64,000 nt of DNA, from NCBI GenBank assembly GCA_013423325.1, contig BLJB01000164.1, forward strand, positions 186,001-250,000, read 5' to 3'. This DNA is from Usnea hakonensis. Lineage: Eukaryota; Ascomycota; Lecanoromycetes; Lecanorales; Parmeliaceae. Below the pieces are notes generated by a model, which worked only from the letters and a program-made list of their open reading frames with translations, was not told where the DNA came from and searched no databases. Of the stretch, positions 57,220 through 64,000 are shown in pieces. Every line of letters begins with the position of its first letter. Positions within the stretch are counted from its first letter, which is position 1. The position numbers were made by a program, and so were the translations under genes.

Positions 57220-58125
57220 TCATACTGCAAAGCCACCCGCTAGCCTATACCGCTCCCTCGCATCATGAATGATTTGGAAAACCTCCGCATTGTTCGTTTC
57301 CACAGCCATGATCAAAGCGTCCTTCCCCTCACGATCCCCCAGACTCAGCTCGGCCCCATTCTCCACCAAGAAGGCGACCACATCCACATGCCCACCAATG
57401 ACCGCTTTGTGGAGGGCCGACTGTTCCTCCAGAGGTTTCGTGTATAGGTCCGTGTCGCTGGCACGCATCAAGTTGATGTTCGCGCCATGGGAGACTAAGC
57501 ACCCGACAGCTTCGAGGTTGCCATTCTCAGCCGCGACAATTAGAGCACCACTGCGGTCGATCTGAGCTCCGTAAGCGATGAGAAGCTCGAGCATCGCAAC
57601 GCTGTTGTTTTCAGCCGCTTTCGCCAGCGGTCTGTAGACTCCGCTCTGAAGGTCGCAATTCGCATCGACGCCATGTTCCAGGAGATACATTGCTAGAGGG
57701 ATGTGATTCGCTAACGTTGCCCAAATAAGAGGACCGCCAATTGTTCCGTCATGATCGTATTGTAGATCGAAGCCAGCTGCGATGACCTTTTTGTAGACGC
57801 TGAGGCGGTTGAATTGAAGCACACCCGTTCGTATGGCCTCGTCGTTAACGTTGGCACCTAGTCCGATGCAGAACTTGAAGATTTTGGAATGGCGATGGCG
57901 AGCAGCTATGCCAGCGAGCTTTTCAAGGGTGAATTCTGCTTCTTGAAGGGAAAAGGAGGCATCTGGCTGTAGAAGCTTCTTGAAAGCCTCGAAGTGTCCT
58001 TTTGAGGCAGCCTTGATAAGCCTCTCGCGTTTGAATCGCATCTTTTCAGCAGTGGTTTGTTGGGAAAAGAAGTCGAAGAGAGAGGAGAGGTGTCCTATAT
58101 ATATTTGCCAAAGTCGCGGGGACAT
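57220..58125 (-). CDS. Ankyrin-repeat protein
   Basis: One frame of 301 residues without introns. At least five ankyrin repeats are visible between about residues 130 and 290: GPLIWATLANHIPLAMYLLE, YRPLAKAAENNSVAMLELL, GALIVAAENGNLEAVGCLV, SALHKAVIGGHVDVVAFLV and DALIMAVETNNAEVF. The first 130 residues are helical and probably hold degenerate repeats. The ATG at residue 28 (MRFKRERLIKAASKGHFEAF) is an equally good start. There is no other domain, so it is a binding protein of unknown partner. Stand-alone ankyrin proteins are common and fast-evolving in filamentous fungi. Confidence 0.85.
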   Translation of the reverse strand: MSPRLWQIYIGHLSSLFDFFSQQTTAEKMRFKRERLIKAASKGHFEAFKKLLQPDASFSLQEAEFTLEKLAGIAARHRHSKIFKFCIGLGANVNDEAIRTGVLQFNRLSVYKKVIAAGFDLQYDHDGTIGGPLIWATLANHIPLAMYLLEHGVDANCDLQSGVYRPLAKAAENNSVAMLELLIAYGAQIDRSGALIVAAENGNLEAVGCLVSHGANINLMRASDTDLYTKPLEEQSALHKAVIGGHVDVVAFLVENGAELSLGDREGKDALIMAVETNNAEVFQIIHDARERYRLAGGFAV

Positions 58126-59099
58126 AACACAAGATGATGAAATAACTCAACACAATGTTTCATCAACACAATGCAAACTTTGTGCAATCACATTCCACTC
58201 CTTATATTTATAGCTTGTGTGGACTGAAACAACACTTTTGGCTGTAAGTTCATGCAAGATCAATACGTCCAGCTTCACTGGGTCAAATGAGCGGTTCAAT
58301 TGCTGTCAAGATATGGGGAGTGATAGCCTTGGATAGCATATCATCGCCTTGCCCAGTAGCATCCATTCACTAAAGCCACCATGGTCAACGAGATTCATGC
58401 TTCACCTTTCTTTCTGATTGTGTTGAGCACAAAGAAGATCACCAGTCCTTGTGTAACCAAGTACCGACCCCAGCCCTCACGTTTGCTCTCGGTTCAACAA
58501 AGTACCCGCAATCTTGGGTTGCTGAGCAAACTCTGCAGCCTGATTCTCAGTCTCACTCAGTGGATTTTGGGCTAGCTCCCTCAACGCAATCTCCTGAGCA
58601 TTCTAAAAGCCCATACTTAGCGCAAGCATGGCTCATGCATAGATACTTTGCACATAGACATCTTAATCCTTTGACTTCCGGTCAGACACCGACAGTAGTC
58701 ACGAGAAGACGACAAGAGCAATGTATACTCAATGACAGGCCCATTCCAAATCCGAACCCGAAGAGAGGAGATTTTAGGTGAATCGATGCAGCGCTGAAAG
58801 CTCACGCGGAAGGGTGAAACAAAGCTCTAACCACAAGAACGGCAAGATGACTACCGTAGCTCGTTTTCAATGTATGGGAATTCAACGACGTTACCTGTAG
58901 ATTGAATTTGCCTCGATTGCTAAGAGACAGGGACGGAGTTATGCAGTCCTCTGCAGATTTCTGGCGCTTCAACAGAAATTGGCTGTCATTGATAGTACAC
59001 CCTGTAGCGTGATGGTCGTTCACGATCCACACTTCGTTCGAAATGGAGTTGGATTGACACAACACACTGGTCCACTCAGCATACAACGGGACCTGCTAG
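58126..59099. other. Intergenic region before the hydrolase relic
   Basis: No credible intact gene is visible. The relic's frame is blocked by a stop at 59097-59099, so its true 5' end, if upstream, is also degraded. Confidence 0.5.
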
Positions 59100-60014
59100 A
59101 GATTCATCATTGACCACCCAGACCCACACGACGCATCCACACTGGCATCTTCACTGGCAGATATCACATTCATAGGGTCCGAAAACTTCCTTCACACGCC
59201 CCTAAAGGCGATGCCGGGACAGTCCATCCCACTCTACACCTGGCTGGGTGCTGTGCACAGGCACACTGCAGAGTATACACTTTGGTACCGCTGCATCACC
59301 CCAAACGCTCGTCTTATGCTGCTTGAGAGCTCCTTCAGCATCCTCATAAGCGCCTTTATCCTCGAACAATGAGTCGTAATGTTCGATACCCTGGCTGAGT
59401 GCGAGCATCCCTATCCGTCTCATCTGAAACGGTCTTTAAAAGTATACTTCGACAATGAGGAGACGAGTCGACGAAGCTTGTTTATCCGGCCCTGCGCCAA
59501 CCGAAAATTTTCTTGCACATCTTTTCAACCGGTTGAACGAGTTCCGCGACCATCTCTTACTTTTTTGAGCTCACATAAAGACGAGCCTCCATCACTCACG
59601 AGCGTATTATTCGACCGCTGCCCGATAAAGGGTACATCGTATTTGTAGAAACGCAACGCAATGGTGCTATCTCTTCCCAAGATGCTCGCCCAGCGCCTTC
59701 TAGCCGCCTCGTTATTCCACATTTTCCCAATCTTTCTAACCATACCCGCAACCTCTAGCACCAAACATTGAGTAACCTCCCGCCGAAGGACGCCGTTAGA
59801 CAAGAACAACCCTGCCCGCGGGGTACGTCATCTGTTATCAAAAGGAGACCAGATAACCGAGTGGACAGACGTTGAGCAGCACGTAAAGGAAGCGAGGAGG
59901 AAAGGTTGGAGGGACAAGGAGGTACCGTTTGGAGCCAGGAATTTGACTGTGGATGGACCGAAGTACATTGTGGTTCTCAAGAGCGTTTGGGAATATGGAT
60001 TCAGGCGATGGTGA
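59100..60014 (+). pseudogene. Relic of a DUF829 (TMEM53/PaxU-type) alpha/beta hydrolase
   Basis: One reading frame runs 305 codons and keeps family-like content from end to end, but it is broken by TGA at 59370, TAG at 59646 and TGA at 59769. The order of blocks matches DUF829: a TWLGAVHRHTAEYT opening (59250 region) like the TWMGA-x-RHIAKYT block, LTSVLFDRCPIKGT like the LDSCPG block, and a C-terminal SKGDQITEWTDVEQHVKEA like the acid loop with PWxDVE. The length is about that of an intact member. The Ser-containing SNGG elbow is replaced by DNEE (about 59451). No splice sites were found that remove the stops, so a dead copy is more likely than a spliced gene. Identification rests on remembered family patterns. 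Confidence 0.6.
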
Positions 60015-60655
60015 GGTGTTGGCCATGTGGACATTGACTGTAGGATCAGGGGATTCACCCATGACTTTGAGATGTCATTCGTGATTTATGTCGTGAACTT
60101 CATACCCAAAACCTTTGTTGAAAATGATGTTTATCACAGAGTTGCCCCGTCCTCTCACCAACCCCGAAGTTCAGCCGCATCTGAGGCAACTTTACCCTTG
60201 AAGAAGGCTCGGTCCTTTGTCGATATCCGCCAAAAAAAATCTATACAACCAAATCCAATCCGAGGATCCCTCGGAAATCCCACCCCCTTTTTAGTCTAAT
60301 TTCCTCTACTTAAGTATAACCGCAAGGGGTGGGACAAACAAGGAGGTTCTTTGGGATGGGATGGGATGGGAATTGGAAAGGGGAGGATAGGGAATGATGG
60401 AGTAGGAGAGGAAAGGAAAAAGGGGCTCAATCAATAGATTGGTGTACGCCGTGGAGATCATGAAGCACCTGCGAGTCTACTCACGTCACGGTTGGTGATT
60501 CCAATATTCTCAGCATTCTAGCTCTTGATCATAAATAGCTGATATTTAATGAATTACGTACTCTGCTGTCAGAAAGAAGACTGTTCGAAAAGAGAAAGAA
60601 AAACGACCATGGCAGTGAAGCCATGAGGAAGAAGTAAAAGTCTAGTAGGCAATCA
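60015..60655. other. Intergenic region
   Basis: It holds the 3' flanks of the relic and of the zinc-knuckle gene, with GGGATGGGAT repeats near 60355-60372. I see no gene. Confidence 0.55.
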
Positions 60656-63361
60656 TTATCGACGAGACTGACCGCCATCTTCTAGCTTCATAGAGGCACC
60701 ACCAATGTTTTCCTTTCCACTGCTCGTCTCTCCGTCTTCGATCTTGCCGATCGAACTGTATCGAGATCGATTCCCAGTGCCTCCACCACGAACATGAGGC
60801 GAGCGATTGCCTCCTCCTCGTGCAACTGGTACTGGGTTGCGCCCGCGATAGTTGGGTGAGACCCATTGTTGGCTCTCGCTTGGTCTATTCCATTCCTTAC
60901 CGTCGCGTCGGGGTTCGTTACACTCGTTGACAATATGACCTGGATGACCACAGTTGTGGCAAGTACGAAGGTGCCGCGGAATTCCGTTTCCGCTTGGCAA
61001 AGTCCTGTTCCCATAAGGAGACGTGCTCCTGGAGCGCCTTTGACGACGAGGACTCAAACTTCTACGTCTGAATCCTGGGGATCTGCTTCGTCCTTGCCGA
61101 GGAATATACCGATCGCCTCTGGCGACTGATCCTTCTCCTTTAACGCTAGCGGGACTCGTTAGTGGCTTCTCGTTAGCATTATGCCCATTAAGTTCTGTTC
61201 GTGCAATCTTGTCAGCAGGCTGCACACGTCGAGTGTCTAGTTCATCTTCAACATGCTGTCTCTTCAGAGTCGGAGTGGGTGTCTGTGATGTCGACAGTCC
61301 GGCAGATGATGCCGAGTCCTTGATCTTGACACCCATGTTGTTAGCTTCTTTGAGGGGAAGGGGCGGAGGTGGCATTTTGGCGTGGACGATCGAGGCACGA
61401 CGGATGGCTTTAGGAGGCGTGTTGGATGGCAGGATTGATTGCGCCCGCTTTAGCCTTGACCTTTCCTGCAGCTCTAGCTGTTCCTCCAGCTCAAGCTCCG
61501 CTCTTTGAGCATCAAGCGCCCTCTTCTTGCGAAACCAGGTCAGTCTTTTCTCACGATGAGCTAGGTCATAGAAATCGGTCAGTTCGAGCCAGTCGCTAAT
61601 ATCTTCGTCCATCTCATCGCTAGGTCCGTTAGGGGAAAGCATCGCGGTGTCAACGTCCTGCTCCCCAGTGGCTGATTCGACAGTTGCCATTTGCGTGTCG
61701 ATCCTGAGTTTCGCATCTCCAGCTTCATCATGAGGTCTTTGAGAGGGTTGCGAAGCTTCGGGTTCAGCTTCTTGCCTGCGAACGTCCTTTGGTGATGATA
61801 GTGCCTTAGAGCTGTCTGAGGCCCTTCTTGAAGCTGCTGCTCGTTGAGCGTCTAGGTTTTTTTTATATTCCGCTGCTCTCCTAGCATTATCTTCCGTACG
61901 CTGTAATCGACGCTTCTCGTCGTCTGACATTCTTCGTCGAGTGTCTCGCTCGATTTGAGAGGAATAGGCAACTCCTTGTGACATTGATGCTCTTCTTACA
62001 TCCCTATCGTCATCTCGTTCTCGGTCCCTTCGCGACTCTGGATATAGATCATGGGATCCTCCAATCCCATTCTTTTGTTTCCATGCTTGTTGCTTGAGTT
62101 GCTTGTTTGAAAGTTTGGGGGAATGTACTTGTTCTGCTTTGGAGCGATCCAGGAGTTTTGAGCCCATTTTGACTGGTTCTGCTGTCGATTGCTTAGACGT
62201 TCTCAGGGGTTGGTACGTCTTGTTAACCTCGTTCTGGCGCATCAACTTTTCGTTCTTGTCATGGTCAAGTTGTTTACTCTCCTTTACCTCTGTAGCTTTA
62301 GGGGATGGTGGAGCTACGACTGGCGAGGAAGGACCACTGTGGATCTCCCCTTCTGACATATCAGACGAGTGGCTATTTTGCAGTACGGGGCGAGCGTCTG
62401 TGATAGCGGGCGCTGGACTTTCGACGCGTGCACTATCAAGATGGTTTCCATTGGTCATCTCAGCTTTGGGCTTGTCATTCTCGGCAGCATTCCTGGCTTG
62501 AGCAAATAGGTGTTCAAATTCGTCGTCTTTGACGGGTTTTCCTAGAGGTCGTGGTTGAGGATTGCTTGAAGAACTTTCATCTGCTTTCGATGCCGCGGCT
62601 AGCTGCACACTGGCGTTTTTGACAGCATTATCTGTCTTCGCTTCAGTCATTCGTGTTCCATTTCTGTGTAGCGCATGGGAATCTGTCTGCGTAGTATTGG
62701 GGAGTTCGGCTTTGTTCACAGCTGGGCTCGCTCGAGGTGATGCAGTAGTTGATGGTCTTTTAGCAAGAAGCTTCGCTCTCAGTTCTGCTGCACGCGCAGC
62801 GCTAGCATTGATCATTGGCGATTTTGTCACTAACGCTGGAGCGGGAGCTGTTGGGTTCCCTAATTTGGGTTGAGATAGAGCTAGTGGAGAGGAGGTTGCC
62901 AGGTTCGGAGGCTGCCCAGGCTTGATGGGGGATCCATGATTTGCTTCTTGCATATTGTTTGATATTCCACCATTCTGATTGAGTTGTTGGCTATTCTGCA
63001 GGTTACTGAGGATCTCCGTATCATCGACGACCATGAGCGAATCTCCGTCTTCTTCTCCCCCGTCTTCTTCGTCTTGGCCAAAAGGCGTGAAGTTCTCTCC
63101 AACATTACGGTTCCAAGCAGCTTGATTCGCGGGCGATCCTTGAAATGCTAAGTTGAAATTGTAATTTCCCTGCCCTCCATTCTGCCAAGCAGCTGCGTTG
63201 TAGAATGGCATACCAAAGCCTTGCTGGAGTGGCGTAGCGGGACTGGTGCCGGGTGATATCAACGACCCCATGAGGCCGGTGAGTTCACTGTTCGCATGTG
63301 GCGGCGGTGAGCCGTGTGGTGGACCACGGTAGCCGTTGAAGCTTTGAGACATCTCCACCAA
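60656..63361 (-). CDS. CCHC zinc-knuckle, SR-rich RNA-binding protein
   Basis: One frame of 901 residues; the ATG at residue 4 (MSQSFNGYRGPP) is the more natural start. The first 350 residues are Pro/Ser/Asn-rich and disordered, with a short Asp/Glu block (GEEDGDSLMVVDD). A long charged helical region (RRDRERDDDRDVRRAS to QRAAASRRASDSS) follows. A compact DISDWLELTDFYDLAHREKRL block comes next, then a coiled helix (ELELEEQLELQERSRLKR). An Arg/Ser region (RSRSPGFRRRSLSPRRQRRS) precedes a single zinc knuckle, CHNCGHPGHIVNEC, with the C-x2-C-x4-H-x4-C spacing near 60920-60965. The end is Gly/Arg-rich (RGG-like). This layout suggests a nuclear RNA-binding or splicing-linked protein; no orthologue is named with confidence. 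Confidence 0.85.
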   Translation of the reverse strand: MVEMSQSFNGYRGPPHGSPPPHANSELTGLMGSLISPGTSPATPLQQGFGMPFYNAAAWQNGGQGNYNFNLAFQGSPANQAAWNRNVGENFTPFGQDEEDGGEEDGDSLMVVDDTEILSNLQNSQQLNQNGGISNNMQEANHGSPIKPGQPPNLATSSPLALSQPKLGNPTAPAPALVTKSPMINASAARAAELRAKLLAKRPSTTASPRASPAVNKAELPNTTQTDSHALHRNGTRMTEAKTDNAVKNASVQLAAASKADESSSSNPQPRPLGKPVKDDEFEHLFAQARNAAENDKPKAEMTNGNHLDSARVESPAPAITDARPVLQNSHSSDMSEGEIHSGPSSPVVAPPSPKATEVKESKQLDHDKNEKLMRQNEVNKTYQPLRTSKQSTAEPVKMGSKLLDRSKAEQVHSPKLSNKQLKQQAWKQKNGIGGSHDLYPESRRDRERDDDRDVRRASMSQGVAYSSQIERDTRRRMSDDEKRRLQRTEDNARRAAEYKKNLDAQRAAASRRASDSSKALSSPKDVRRQEAEPEASQPSQRPHDEAGDAKLRIDTQMATVESATGEQDVDTAMLSPNGPSDEMDEDISDWLELTDFYDLAHREKRLTWFRKKRALDAQRAELELEEQLELQERSRLKRAQSILPSNTPPKAIRRASIVHAKMPPPPLPLKEANNMGVKIKDSASSAGLSTSQTPTPTLKRQHVEDELDTRRVQPADKIARTELNGHNANEKPLTSPASVKGEGSVARGDRYIPRQGRSRSPGFRRRSLSPRRQRRSRSTSPYGNRTLPSGNGIPRHLRTCHNCGHPGHIVNECNEPRRDGKEWNRPSESQQWVSPNYRGRNPVPVARGGGNRSPHVRGGGTGNRSRYSSIGKIEDGETSSGKENIGGASMKLEDGGQSRR

Positions 63362-64000
63362 TTTTTTTCTTCAAAAGATTATGTTCCTTGCCATTGCAGT
63401 GAGAGTATGTAGTATCCAATTCGAAGTCTCAGTATTTTCGTTGGTAATCTCGTCCAGCAAGATTCTTGTTTGAGAAGTGTCGACGAGACGTGCCCGGATG
63501 TTTGGAGAGGGGCAGTCAAGGGTCTAGGGGTTTATTCCTTTGTTGATACTTTCGTGATCCGTTTCGAAACTCGCATGCACCAATCAAGATTCTCAACAGC
63601 TCATGAAACAGCCGTCGAGGACAGAAGACATATCATGGCATAAATGTCAAGTGACAGTGAGGGAAAGGGTGCGGGGATGATGCTGCCGCAAGCAAAAGAC
63701 TTGAATGTCACCCCCCCCAAAACGACGCGAAAAAAGTTTAGGAAAATTTTACCGCCCGAGGCGCGCACAGACCAGCGCCAAGAATGAAAAAAAGGCACGC
63801 TTCAACTTGCAAGACTCACCTGAAACCTCTCTCTCGTGCCACTGCGGTACGTAAATATTTATCAGATGGGCCTCGCAGAAGAGTATTATCTGATCAATTG
63901 TGTGAATGAGTACATAGTGGAATATTGGAGAGATTTGCTTTCTTATTGCGTTTCATGACTATGAATACAGGCCTAGATCTCTGTCGCCCGGAACTGAATC
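63362..64000. other. Upstream region of the zinc-knuckle gene
   Basis: It contains the promoter and leader. I see no further coding region before the window end. Confidence 0.5.

Noticed and set aside
8744..58125. Possible gene cluster for endosomal traffic (Vps60, epsin, Vti1, Dsc2)
   Set aside because: Genes are tens of kilobases apart, on both strands, with unrelated genes between; no evidence of co-regulation.
59525..59809. 94-residue minus-strand frame
   Set aside because: It overlaps the DUF829-like relic, which explains the sequence better on the plus strand.

Overview
This is a contig from a filamentous ascomycete (Pezizomycotina). The evidence is many 48-70 nt GT-AG introns with TNCTAAC-type branch sites, a velvet regulator of the VosA type, other fungus-specific families and pyrimidine-rich 5' regions. 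A leotiomycete-type genome fits the protein style, but that is an inference and no marker here fixes the class. Nearly all genes are broken by short introns, so most products below were rebuilt by joining exons in phase. No tRNA, rRNA or CRISPR array was recognised, and no intact transposon was seen.

Layout. 1-995 (-): 5' part of a mitochondrial pyruvate/branched-chain dehydrogenase kinase, cut by the window edge. 1877-3153 (+): type II membrane protein with an esterase-like pattern. 3722-7607 (-): SAPS subunit of a Sit4/PP6 phosphatase, with an unresolved C-terminal end. 8744-9445 (+): Vps60. 9777-11622 (-): NRAMP metal transporter. 12455-15173 (+): formin-type GBD/FH3 protein. 15174-22400: gene-poor, low-complexity DNA. 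22401-24351 (+): vosA, rebuilt from eight exons. 24752-27291 (+): unknown tail-anchored-like protein. 27665-29759 (-) and 30768-31698 (+): a divergent ferric/cupric reductase and Ctr copper transporter pair around a short N gap. 32443-34383 (+): epsin. 35400-36530 (+): acidic unknown. 38005-43655 (-): F-box-like protein, single-pass membrane protein, small orphan and alpha/beta hydrolase. 44782-48611 (+): RCC1-repeat protein, DUF7730-like protein and an unknown. 50442-52061 (-): FAD oxidoreductase. 52550-53394 (+): Vti1 SNARE. 54068-58125 (-): aldo-keto reductase, Dsc2 and ankyrin protein. 59100-60014 (+): DUF829 (TMEM53/PaxU-type) hydrolase relic with three in-frame stops. 60656-63361 (-): CCHC zinc-knuckle, SR-rich protein.

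How the genes relate. The clearest functional unit is the divergent reductase/Ctr pair: reduction of Cu2+ or Fe3+ at the surface feeds Cu+ to the transporter. The NRAMP transporter about 18 kb away adds a third metal-uptake gene. Several others serve endosomal traffic (Vps60, epsin, Vti1, Golgi Dsc2), but they are dispersed on both strands and look like ordinary chromosomal neighbours, not a cluster. I saw no secondary-metabolite, viral or defence cassette. The most unusual items are gene-structure oddities, an in-frame 18-bp minisatellite in the Ctr gene, the hydrolase relic, and two intergenic regions with a C/T-rich to G-rich strand-composition switch.
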